A stretch of 64,000 nt of DNA from Palsa-189 sp963803735 (GTDB lineage Bacteria > Acidobacteriota > Terriglobia > Acidiferrales > UBA7541): positions 620,001 through 684,000 of the forward strand of contig CAWDNV010000011.1 in the NCBI GenBank assembly GCA_963803735.1, given 5' to 3'. Shown here in pieces: positions 55,749 through 64,000 of the stretch. The notes under the pieces are model-generated. The model worked only from the letters and a program-made list of their open reading frames with translations. It was not told where the DNA came from and searched no databases. The position numbers were made by a program, and so were the translations under genes. Position 1 is the first letter of the stretch. Each line of letters starts with the position of its first letter.

Positions 55749-58624
55749 CAGGACTTCGCGCCGGCAGTTCCAGCTGTGCTTTCGATTTCCTGTAGCGCCG
55801 CTACGCAGCGTTCGCAGACGGTAGGATAGTCGGCGCTCTCACCGACCCTGACCGAATAGTTCCAGCAGCGCTCGCATTTCTTGCCTTGCGCGCGGTGAAT
55901 GGTCACGCCGAGGCCCGGCAGCGTTTCAGAAACCACCTTTGCCGGCGAGCTTCCGTTGGCCAGCTCCACTTGAGAAACGATAAACAAGGCCGGCAACGAG
56001 GCCGCGTAATCTCGCAACAGTGGCGCCAATTTGCTATCGGCGGAGAGCTCGACACGAGCTTCGAGACCGCTATTGATTTCCTTGGCGCTGCGCGCCTGCT
56101 CGAGAGATTTCAGCACGGCATTACGGACTTCGAGCAAATTCGACCAGCGGGCCTCCAGTATTTCGTCGGGGCGCCGGAGGCATTCATCCGGGCGCGGAAA
56201 CAGCGAAAGGTGAACTTCGGCCGCCGCGCCCGCTTCGCGCGGAAGATATCTCCAGACCTCATCCGTGGTAAAGACCAGAATCGGAGCCAGCAATCGCGCC
56301 AGGGCGCTGGCAATGCGGTACATGGCGGTCTGCGCGGAGCGCCGGGCAGAGCTTTTCGCCGCAAACGTGTAAAGCCGGTCCTTGAGAATATCGAAATAAA
56401 AGGCGCTCAGGTCTACAACGCAGAAGTTGTACAGAGCGTGATAGACGCGATGAAAATCGAAGCTTTCATAGAATTCCAAACACTTGGCGACCAGCTGATT
56501 GGTCCGCCCCAACATCCAACGGTCCAACTCTTCCAGCGAATCTTCCGCGACCGAATCGCGTGAGGGATCGAAGTCAGAAAGATTCCCGAGAGCGAATCGG
56601 AAGGTATTGCGAATCTTGAAATAAGCCTCGGAGAGCTGCGTCATCACATTCTGGGACATACGAACATCGCTGTGATAATCCTGGGAAGCCACCCACAGCC
56701 TCAGCAGGTCGGCTCCCCATTTTTCGCAGATTTCAGTGGGCAAAATCACATTGCCTAACGATTTCGACATGGGCCGGCCCTGCTCATCGAGCGCCCAGCC
56801 GTGCGTGAGCACCTGACGATAGGGAGCGCGCTCGCGAATCCCGACGCTGATCAGCAAAGAGCTATGGAACCAGCCGCGGTACTGATCCGGGCCTTCGAGA
56901 TACATGTCCGCGGGCCACGGCAATTCCGCATTCGGTTTGCCCGGAGGGTCGAGCACGGCGAGGTGCGACGATCCGGAGTCGAACCAGACGTCGAGAATAT
57001 CCGTTTCCTTGCGCCACGTTGCATTGCCGCAGGCGCAAGCCGTCCCTTTGGGAAGCAGTTCCTCGGCGGAATGCGTGTACCAGGCGTCCGCGCCTTCGCG
57101 TTCAAACCAGTCAATGACGTGGCGAAGTGCGGCAAAGTCCTCGAGTCTCTTGCCGCATTTATCGCAATAGAAAATCACCAGAGGCACGCCCCATACGCGC
57201 TGCCGCGAAATACACCAGTCGGGGCGATGCGCAATCATCTCGTGAATGCGTTCACGGCCCCATTCGGGCGTCCATTTCACCTTGGGAATTTCGTCGAGCG
57301 CCAGCTTCCGCAAGGGCGGGGCTTTGGGAGCCGGAACCGAAGCGCTTCCGTTGTCGAGTTGTATAAACCACTGCTCGGTGGCCCTGAAGATCACCGGGTT
57401 GTGGCAGCGCCAGCAGTGCGGGTAGCTGTGGTGAAGTTTGCTTTCGGCGACCAGTGCTCCGCGCGACTTCAGTAGTTCGATAATGGCCGGATTGGCCTCG
57501 AATACGGTCTTGCCCTTATATTCCGGCAGGCCCTCGGTGAAGCGACCCTGATCGTCGAGTGGCGCGTAAGTTTCGAGGCCATATTGCTGGCCCACGGCAA
57601 AGTCTTCGGCGCCATGCCCCGGAGCCGTATGCACAATGCCGCTGCCTTGTTCCAGCGTGACATGCTCGCCGAGGACTCCGGGAACGACGCGATCAAGGAA
57701 GGGATGCTGGAATTTGGCTTGAGCGAAGATACTGCCCGGAAATGGGCCGGCACGGGCCCCGAAGCGCATCCCTGTCTCCTTCTCGACGCTGCTAACCATC
57801 TCTTCAGCAACTATGTAGGTATCACCCCGGTCATCCGAAGCCAGTACATACTTAAGTTGAGGATTGAAAGCCAGCGCCATGCTGGCGGGCAGCGTCCATG
57901 GGGTAGTGGTCCAGACCAGAGCGTAAAAGCCGCCATCTGAAGTTCGGGGCTTCTCCGGGGATTCCACTACGCGGTAGCGCACCCAAATCGATGGGCTCGT
58001 ATGGTTTTCGTACTCGACTTCGGCTTCAGCCAAAGCGGTACGGTCATAGATGCACCAGTACACCGGCTTCAGCCCCCGAAAGACGTAGCCCTTCTGTAAA
58101 AACCTTAGAAATGCGTCCGCGATGCACGCTTCGTAACTTTTGGACATCGTAAGGTATGGATCATCCCAGCGGCCCAAAACACCCAAGCGTTTGAAATCGC
58201 GACGATGCTGATCGACGTAGCGCAAAGCGAATTCCCGGCAGATGCGCCGAAACTCCACAGGAGTGACGCGGCCCTTCTTGCCGCCGAGTTCTTTCTCGAC
58301 CTGCGTCTCGATGGGCAAGCCGTGGCAATCCCAGCCGGGAACGTAAGGCGATCGAAAACCGGCCATGGTTTTCGACTTTACGACCATGTCTTTGAGAATT
58401 TTGTTCAGGGCGGTGCCGAGATGGATCGTGCCGGTCGGGTATGGCGGACCGTCGTGCAAAACGTAGGGCGGGCCTTCTTTTCGAGCCTGCTGAATCCGCT
58501 CGTAAAGCTTGCCCTCCTCCCATCGGGCGAGGATGCGCGGCTCGTTTTGCGGAAGATTCGCCTTCATGGGGAAATCCGTCCGCGGGAGATTCAGCGTACT
58601 TTTCAGCTTAACGTCTTTAGACAT
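55748..58624 (-). CDS. ileS: Isoleucyl-tRNA synthetase
   Basis: Charges tRNA-Ile (958 residues). The HIGH-type motif is PYPTGTIHLG (61-70) and the KMSKS-type is GRPMSKSLGN (about 613-622). The editing domain lies between. A C-terminal zinc ribbon (CERCWNYSVRVG and VCERC, near 920-940) marks the bacterial type 1 enzyme, the mupirocin-sensitive kind. It is the first gene of ileS-lspA-rluD. The divergent intergenic region (58625-58851) should hold its promoter, but no strong hexamers were seen. Confidence 0.97.
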   Translation of the reverse strand: MSKDVKLKSTLNLPRTDFPMKANLPQNEPRILARWEEGKLYERIQQARKEGPPYVLHDGPPYPTGTIHLGTALNKILKDMVVKSKTMAGFRSPYVPGWDCHGLPIETQVEKELGGKKGRVTPVEFRRICREFALRYVDQHRRDFKRLGVLGRWDDPYLTMSKSYEACIADAFLRFLQKGYVFRGLKPVYWCIYDRTALAEAEVEYENHTSPSIWVRYRVVESPEKPRTSDGGFYALVWTTTPWTLPASMALAFNPQLKYVLASDDRGDTYIVAEEMVSSVEKETGMRFGARAGPFPGSIFAQAKFQHPFLDRVVPGVLGEHVTLEQGSGIVHTAPGHGAEDFAVGQQYGLETYAPLDDQGRFTEGLPEYKGKTVFEANPAIIELLKSRGALVAESKLHHSYPHCWRCHNPVIFRATEQWFIQLDNGSASVPAPKAPPLRKLALDEIPKVKWTPEWGRERIHEMIAHRPDWCISRQRVWGVPLVIFYCDKCGKRLEDFAALRHVIDWFEREGADAWYTHSAEELLPKGTACACGNATWRKETDILDVWFDSGSSHLAVLDPPGKPNAELPWPADMYLEGPDQYRGWFHSSLLISVGIRERAPYRQVLTHGWALDEQGRPMSKSLGNVILPTEICEKWGADLLRLWVASQDYHSDVRMSQNVMTQLSEAYFKIRNTFRFALGNLSDFDPSRDSVAEDSLEELDRWMLGRTNQLVAKCLEFYESFDFHRVYHALYNFCVVDLSAFYFDILKDRLYTFAAKSSARRSAQTAMYRIASALARLLAPILVFTTDEVWRYLPREAGAAAEVHLSLFPRPDECLRRPDEILEARWSNLLEVRNAVLKSLEQARSAKEINSGLEARVELSADSKLAPLLRDYAASLPALFIVSQVELANGSSPAKVVSETLPGLGVTIHRAQGKKCERCWNYSVRVGESADYPTVCERCVAALQEIESTAGTAGAKS

Positions 58625-58851
58625 CTGTCAGAGAACTCCATAGTTCTGCGGCACTTCGGAGCCATCGCGGCCCGAGCGGCTGGCTCTTTAGGGTCGGGTA
58701 ATTCTAAGTACTCAACATATCAAACGGCGATGCACAAGGTGAAAAGTCATATGGTACAATTTATTTTTACCCAAGTCAGCCTCGTGACCAGGACATCCTT
58801 TTGGCTACCGATGAATCTAACTCCTATGGTGGAGCCTAGGCAGAGTCACGT

Positions 58852-60048
58852 ATGCAACGACTGAACCTGACGACACGCGATCCGCAGACCACGCACCTGA
58901 ATCTCGGTAGCGGACCCACACCTTCGTTTGCCCCGAGCCGGCAGCTGGAGTCATCCAGCTTCTGGACCAACCTTAAGGACTTTCTAACGGAACGCTCCAT
59001 CCGTATTCCGCGCAATGCGCGGCAGCAAGTTTTTTATACCGAAGGTGTAGACAGCAGCTTTTCCGAGAGCCTGAAGTCGTTTTTCCGTCCCTCGCCAAAG
59101 GTTAAGGGCGCGGCCGCATCGGGCATGATCGTGGACCTCGAGCCCACGTACCGCGTGTTCTGGCGCAACTTGCACGATCTGATTTCGCCGCCCAAGTTGC
59201 CGCCGCTGAAGCTGACCAGCAAGCCCGTGCCAGTGCGGCCGCTGTGGGCCAAGCGGCGCGAATACAGCACGGCACAAATGATCTCGATCGGCGTGCACGC
59301 CGTGATTGCCATATTGATCCTCGTGCCCCTCTTTCACCATATGGTGCAGCCGCCCGTGCAAGCCAGCACGCAGGTGATTGACATTTCGCCTTACCTCTCC
59401 AAGTTGCCTCCCGGAAAAGAAAGAGCGGGCGGTGGAGGAGGCGGCGGCGAACACAAGCCGCTACCCGATACGCAGGGCAAGCTGCCAAAGTGGAGCATGA
59501 CGCGGATTACTCCGCCTCTGGTGACTCCGCATCCGAATCCGAAGCTGGCTTCTGAGCCGACTCTTTTGGGTCCGCCGGAGCTGAAGATTCCAAGTCCGAA
59601 TGATCCGAACTTCGGCGATCCGCTCGCAGCCATGATGAGCGTTTCCGCGGGTGCTGGTGGCGGCGGCGGAATGGGCACAGGCGATGGTGGCGGAATCGGC
59701 AGCGGAAGCGGCGGTGGGTTAGGCCCGGGCTTCGGTGGCGGCACCGGCGGCGGCGCTTTCCGTCCGGGAACGGGCGGCGTGGGTTACCCGAGCTGCATGT
59801 ATTGCCCGGAGCCGCAATATTCGGAAGACGCACGCAAAGCCAAGTTCCAGGGCATTGTGGTCCTGCAAGTGATCATCCAGCCGGACGGCCATGCGACCAA
59901 CATCCAGGTGGTGAAGGGCGCAGGTCTCGGACTGGACGAGAAGGCAATCGAAGCCGTGCGTACCTGGCGCTTCAAGCCGGCAATCGGTCCCAATGGCACG
60001 CCGGTAGCGACGATTACGCCGATCGAAGTCAATTTCCGTCTGCTATAA
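58852..60048 (+). CDS. TonB family protein, glycine-rich linker
   Basis: 398 residues. A long cytoplasmic N-terminus (about 1-140) is followed by one membrane helix (143-163, ISIGVHAVIAILILVPLF), a Pro/Gly-rich periplasmic stalk with a run of Gly-Gly-Gly/Ser, and a TonB C-terminal domain (about 310-398, YSEDARKAKFQGIVVLQVIIQPDG...RTWRFKPAIG). A pair of cysteines (SCMYC) precedes that domain. TonB carries energy from the inner membrane to outer-membrane receptors. No exbB/exbD is near. Confidence 0.9.
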   Translation: MQRLNLTTRDPQTTHLNLGSGPTPSFAPSRQLESSSFWTNLKDFLTERSIRIPRNARQQVFYTEGVDSSFSESLKSFFRPSPKVKGAAASGMIVDLEPTYRVFWRNLHDLISPPKLPPLKLTSKPVPVRPLWAKRREYSTAQMISIGVHAVIAILILVPLFHHMVQPPVQASTQVIDISPYLSKLPPGKERAGGGGGGGEHKPLPDTQGKLPKWSMTRITPPLVTPHPNPKLASEPTLLGPPELKIPSPNDPNFGDPLAAMMSVSAGAGGGGGMGTGDGGGIGSGSGGGLGPGFGGGTGGGAFRPGTGGVGYPSCMYCPEPQYSEDARKAKFQGIVVLQVIIQPDGHATNIQVVKGAGLGLDEKAIEAVRTWRFKPAIGPNGTPVATITPIEVNFRLL

Positions 60049-60162
60049 CCAATAAGCGCGCAGTTCTCGTAGCGCAGTTCTCGCAAACAGGCCAGTACCT
60101 TTACGCGCACGCTTGTCGTTTGAGCGCAGCTTCATTCCGATTTGATCTGTTAGCATCTCCCC

Positions 60163-61029
60163 GTGCGAAATTCACGCCTACTTGCTTTTGCCTGCGCCCT
60201 GAGCGCCTCATTGATTCCGGCTGCCCAAACCGCGGCCGCACAAGGCAGTGCGACGAGTAGCGTCGAATTCAATGCTTACGTAAGAGCATCACAAGCGCAG
60301 CCGGAACCGGTTCGCGGGATCACTTTCTATCTGCTATCGCGAAGCCTTTCCGATATACGCAAGGAAGTCGCAACGGCCGACGGCATGATGGATCTCGATC
60401 ATTTCGTCGCCCAGCTTGACGTCTCCGCGGAATTGAAGGATTGGATATCAAAACATCGGCGCGTCGATCTCGCCGGCACAGATTTCACGAAGGAAGTTAG
60501 TCCGGATGACGTTGTCAAGGTGCCCGAATTTCTGACCGCCTATACGAGCCAGAATGGCGCGGCCTTGCACGCCGTTATTCCGGAACCCAAGTACAAGAAG
60601 GGCGAAGAGCAGAAGAATCCGGAAAAATATAAGGAGGACCGCGAGCAATATCGGCAGGCGCTTCGCCACTATATTCAGGCGAACGTAGATTCCATAGAGG
60701 GGATCGACGCCGAGCTCAGAGATGTAAATCCGTATCCACGCTGGGCCAAGGTTCAAGGTGAACAGCAGCGCCATCTCGAAAAGCGAGTCATGCAACTCGC
60801 GCAAACACGTTATCTGGTGGCGACGGCGGTCAGCAATCTCAGCGGTTCCGCCTCGTTTGACAACGTCCCATCCGGAGAGTACTGGATTACCAATCTCGAC
60901 ATTCCCGCCTTGGCCGGCGACCTCCGACTCCACTGGGACGTGGCCATATCTGTTCCTCCGGCAAAAACTGCGCGCGTTGAACTATCGAATTTGAATGCAC
61001 TCGAGACCTTAGAGCAAGACGCCCAGTAA
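60163..61029 (+). CDS. Exported hypothetical protein
   Basis: 288 residues, starting with GTG and a signal peptide (LLAFACALSASLIPAAQTAAAQ). The body has no domain I recognise. It is charged in the middle (KKGEEQKNPEKYKEDREQYRQAL, helical) and beta-rich at the end (GSASFDNVPSGEYWITNLDIPALAGDLRLHWDVAISVPP), like a carboxypeptidase-regulatory-type or transthyretin-like fold. It follows the TonB gene by 114 bases. Confidence 0.65.
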   Translation: MRNSRLLAFACALSASLIPAAQTAAAQGSATSSVEFNAYVRASQAQPEPVRGITFYLLSRSLSDIRKEVATADGMMDLDHFVAQLDVSAELKDWISKHRRVDLAGTDFTKEVSPDDVVKVPEFLTAYTSQNGAALHAVIPEPKYKKGEEQKNPEKYKEDREQYRQALRHYIQANVDSIEGIDAELRDVNPYPRWAKVQGEQQRHLEKRVMQLAQTRYLVATAVSNLSGSASFDNVPSGEYWITNLDIPALAGDLRLHWDVAISVPPAKTARVELSNLNALETLEQDAQ

Positions 61030-61109
61030 TCTAAAGCTGTCTCGCCCTCGTTCACGCCATCCTTCCCTCGTTCCGCTCTAAGACTTTGGCGATACACTGA
61101 ACGTCCCTT

Positions 61110-61715
61110 ATGGCAGCCCCATCTCCATCCTCTGAAAGCATCGCCGCTTATATTTCGCAATTGGCTGGACCTGATGCCAAACAGCGAGAAGCGGCCGCCT
61201 ATGCACTATTTCGGCTAGGCTGCGCCAGCGCTGAACCAGTGCTGAAAAAATGGTTTGCCGATCCGGAGTTCCGCGCGCTCGTTCCCGGCGGAGGTGTCCT
61301 GCTCACGGTGGGCTTGGCGGTGCAGCCGGCGACGTTCGAAGCGATTCGCGCGCGTTTCGGGCAACCGCAACTCGCGGAGGTTCCCGCGGATCAGGACGTG
61401 CTCGAATTTGAATTGAACTTTGTGCATGGCGTGCGGTTGGACGTGATCACGCCGCGCGCGGCGACGGGAGAGGGCGCCATCGCGAAATTTCTTGCGCGCT
61501 TTGGCGAAGGCATCCAGCAGGTCGAATGCGATGTGCGTGACGCCTCGCGCGCTACTGAACTCCTGCAACAGCGCTTCCACGTTCAGGCGATTTATCCCGA
61601 AATACGCGCGGGAGCGAATCAAACGCGAGTGAACTTCTTTCTGGTGCCCATCGCAGATGATCGCAAGCTGTTGATCGAGCTGGTGGAATCGCCGAAGAAG
61701 GCAAAAAAGCGGTAG
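61110..61715 (+). CDS. Hypothetical protein, possibly with a VOC/glyoxalase-like domain
   Basis: 201 residues. The first 60 are helical and HEAT-repeat-like (YISQLAGPDAKQREAAAYALFRLG). The rest, LEFELNFVHGVRLDVITPRAATGEGAIAKFLARFGEGIQQVECDVRDASRATELL, resembles methylmalonyl-CoA epimerase/glyoxalase-fold proteins, but the expected metal-binding His/Glu set is not complete by eye. Function unknown. It ends ten bases from the debranching-enzyme stop on the other strand. Confidence 0.6.
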   Translation: MAAPSPSSESIAAYISQLAGPDAKQREAAAYALFRLGCASAEPVLKKWFADPEFRALVPGGGVLLTVGLAVQPATFEAIRARFGQPQLAEVPADQDVLEFELNFVHGVRLDVITPRAATGEGAIAKFLARFGEGIQQVECDVRDASRATELLQQRFHVQAIYPEIRAGANQTRVNFFLVPIADDRKLLIELVESPKKAKKR

Positions 61716-61724
61716 GGCTGATGT

Positions 61725-63750
61725 TCAGGGCTTCAGCACGCTCTTCTCTTTGAGGCCGGCGTCGTGACAGGCCCGCCATGCGCGCAGGATTTCCGCCACG
61801 CTCCAGGCCTGCGCAAATGCGCCGCGCGGTAGGTAAGGCGCGTCGCCATCGAAAATCTCGCTGATGGTGCCCAGCCCGGCCGCCGAAAGATGGTGGGCCA
61901 TGGGTTCAAGAAAGGCGAAGGCTTGCTGCGGATTCTGGTAAACGCGCAGGTGGGCCAGAACAAAAGGGCCGAGCAGCCAGGACCACACAGTCCCCTGGTG
62001 ATAAGCGGCGTCGCGCTCCGACTGCGGGCCCTCATAGCGGCCGCAATAACTCGGATCGGCGGCGTCCAGGCTGCGCAGTCCGTGCGGCGTTAGCAGGTGT
62101 AGCGCGCAGGAATCTACGACCTGTTTTCTCTGATCCGCGTTCAGCGGGCTTTCGGGCAGCGAGACCGCAAAAATCTGATTTGGGCGAAGCGAACTATCAT
62201 TTCCCTCCGGGCCGTCGACTACATCAAAGCAGCATTGGCGCTCCTCGTTCCAATAGCGCGCGAAACTTTTCTTTACGCGCTCAGCGAGTGCTTTATATTC
62301 GTCTGCCCGTTTTCCCAATTCCGGGGCGAATCGCGCCATCGTATGAAGGGCATTGAACCAAAGCGCGTTGATCTCCACGGGCTTTCCTATACGCGGGGTA
62401 ATCGGGCGATCGCCAACTTTTGCGTCCATCCACGTAACCTGCATTCCTGGCTCTCCCGCGCAAAGCAAACCGTCGGCAGGATCCACGTGAACGCCATATC
62501 GCGTCCCGCGCACATACCAATCGATAGCGGCGGCAAGCACTTCGAAAACCTCTCGAACGACGCTCAGGTCCGAAGTCTGGGCGACATATTCCCGCAGAGC
62601 CTGGAAGTACCAAAGCATCGAATCCACGCTGTTGTAGCTGGCGGGCTCGCCGTGTCTCCGAGAACGTGTTGGGAAGCAGGCCCTGTTGCGCGAAGCGCGG
62701 AAATTCGTGCAACACGGATCGCGCTATTTCAGGCCGGCCCGTCTCCAGTGCCAAACCGGGGAGCGCGATCATCGCGTCCCGGCCCCATTCGCCGAACCAG
62801 GGGTAACCGGCCACAATCGACCATCTCTCGCGTCCATCTGAAGTGCGACGGCGCACCGCAAATTGAGCTGCCGCCAGCACCAGTTGCCAAATCCAGTGCG
62901 GAGCTTCGAGGGCGGCTCGCGGATGCGCAGCGATCCAATATTCGAGCAGCTTCTGGTCCAGGTCCTCGCGCGCGGCGATCGCCGCGCGATTCTCGGACTG
63001 CGGTTTGGGATCGGTGCTGAACGCAAGCGTCACCGAGCCGCCGGGCGTGAGGCGCGCCTTGAAAACTGCCGCGAGTAAGTGATCCTCGCGATGGTCCAGA
63101 CCGCGCTCGCGTTCCGCAGCCAGATCGTAATTTCGATACCATTCGCGGCGCGGTTCGGCCTGCGCAGTATCGCTAAGCAAATAAACGGGGTTCGCACCGT
63201 CGCGAGCGACAACGCACAAACCGCCGGGAACCGGCGTCACAGATGTCTCCCAGTTGCCTGCCTGCGTCGTGGCATGAATATCGCGATAGTTCACGAGAAT
63301 CTTGACTTCCAATTCCGTGGGTCGGGAGGCATAGACAAGTTCGTAGCGGATGAAAGTTGTGTTCGCGCCGTCCTGCATCCATACGCGCTTTTCGAATATC
63401 GCGTCGGCGCAGGCGAATCTCCACACAGGCACCGATCCCGAAAGACGAAATTGCTCGATGAATAGAAATCCCTTTGGCTCGACGGTGCCGGTCGACCAAC
63501 GATTGGCCCCGAGAGCGTAATCGCGGCCCGCGTAGCGGAGGATTTCTTCGGCTTTTGAGACCAGGAGAACCCGGCCCCTCTCGGGGAGAGAGGCAATCAG
63601 TAATCCGTGATAGCGTCGCGTCTGAACGCCAGTGACGGTGCCGGAAGCAAACCCACCCAGTCCATTTGTCGCCAGCCACTCACGTTCATTGCCGACGTCG
63701 AGTGAGCCGCAAATTTCAGAGCCAAATTTGACGACGATCGGCGCGCTCAA
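61725..63750 (-). pseudogene. Glycogen debranching enzyme, interrupted by a frameshift
   Basis: Removes alpha-1,6 branches from glycogen-like polymers. The N-terminal part (63750 down to about 62660) begins with VNEREWLATNGLGGFASG-like residues and TGVQTRRYHGLL, the N-terminal signature of archaeal-type debranching enzymes. It reaches the catalytic (alpha/alpha)6 barrel (AGYPWFGEWGRDAMIALPG, near residue 310-330). At about 62650-62660 the frame shifts: SEHGEPASYNSVDSMLWYF continues in another frame, down to 61725. Removing one A in GGAGACACGG restores one protein of about 675 residues. Either a real mutation or a sequence error. The SDR gene ends four bases before its start. Confidence 0.8.
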
Positions 63751-63753
63751 ACC

Positions 63754-64000
63754 TTACGTCCTGCCATAGACGGGAATGGCGGCGCCGTGAATGATGCGGG
63801 CCTGCGGCGAGCACAGAAACAGGATCACATCGGCAATCTCTTCCGGCTTGGGCCAGTTCGCGTAATCAGCTTTGGGCATGGCCTGTCGATTTGCGGGAGT
63901 GTCAAAGATGCTGGGTACGACAGAATTGACGGAGATGGGATACGGTTTGACTTCCTCGGCGAGCGAATCGAACAACGCAAGCGCCCCGGCCTTTGATGCT
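63754..64000 (-). CDS. Short-chain dehydrogenase/reductase, 5' end beyond the window
   Basis: The last 81 codons of an SDR oxidoreductase; the frame is open to the window edge. ASKAGALALFDSLAEEV is the helix that follows the catalytic tyrosine and contains the active-site lysine (the tyrosine itself would lie just outside the window). Then come SVNSVVPSIFDTPANRQAMPKADYANWPKPEEIADVILFLCSP and the usual ending with IHGAAIPVYGRT. Substrate unknown. It probably forms an operon with the debranching-enzyme gene three bases downstream. Confidence 0.88.
   Translation of the reverse strand, partial: ASKAGALALFDSLAEEVKPYPISVNSVVPSIFDTPANRQAMPKADYANWPKPEEIADVILFLCSPQARIIHGAAIPVYGRT

Overview
The window looks like a chromosomal segment of an Acidobacteriota (Terriglobia-like) bacterium. 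This is an inference from three adjacent genes for the secreted von Willebrand-A proteins that are very abundant in that phylum, a glycine-rich TonB-family protein, a KorAB 2-oxoacid:ferredoxin oxidoreductase, zinc-type S4 and S14 ribosomal proteins, moderately high G+C, and short dispersed repeats between genes. No rRNA or tRNA gene, CRISPR array, insertion sequence or phage module was recognised.

Layout. (1) 1-465: the 3' part of a VanZ-like membrane protein gene. (2) 586-21548, minus strand: an almost gapless str-S10-spc-alpha superoperon (rpsL-rpsG-fusA-tuf-rpsJ-rplC ... secY-adk-map-infA-rpmJ-rpsM-rpsK-rpsD-rpoA-rplQ). A near-consensus sigma-70 promoter (21843-21871) precedes it and a hairpin terminator (526-559) follows it. 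A small cysteine-containing gene of unknown function is inserted between rpsS and rplB. (3) 22007-26197, minus: rplM-rpsI-rpsB-tsf-pyrH-frr, with its own promoter and a structured leader in front of rpsB. (4) 26383-29753, minus: a bactofilin, LexA and an acyl-CoA synthetase. (5) 30065-33892, plus: a transmembrane Ser/Thr kinase, then a cytochrome b / Tat-exported sulfite-oxidase-fold pair. (6) 34.2-38.7 kb: a loose accessory stretch with small exported proteins, a 5'-truncated DUF899 remnant, a fusion of a SRPBCC-like domain to a saccharopine-dehydrogenase-like domain, and two small hypotheticals, one starting inside a duplicated sequence. (7) 38874-41794: korAB. (8) 41859-46779, minus: a transpeptidase-only penicillin-binding protein, recA, 3-hydroxybutyryl-CoA dehydrogenase and thiolase. 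(9) 46951-47470: a 33-residue membrane peptide and an exported cysteine-containing protein. (10) 47704-50721: a single-chain UvrD-type helicase fused to an AddB-like iron-sulfur nuclease. (11) 51029-54230: three VWA proteins, one with a broken metal site. (12) 54239-58624, minus: rluD-lspA-ileS. (13) 58852-61715, plus: a TonB protein and two hypotheticals. (14) 61725-64000, minus: a frameshifted glycogen debranching enzyme and the 3' part of a short-chain dehydrogenase.

Most of the window is core translation, secretion and DNA-repair machinery. The less ordinary items are the extra gene inside the S10 operon, an insertion in EF-G domain IV, low-complexity tails on many ribosomal proteins, the rpsB leader, the helicase-nuclease fusion, the unusual redox pair, the SRPBCC/dehydrogenase fusion, the degenerate VWA protein and the broken debranching enzyme. 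I found no convincing wholly new multi-gene system. All functional calls rest on reading motifs by eye; no database search was run.
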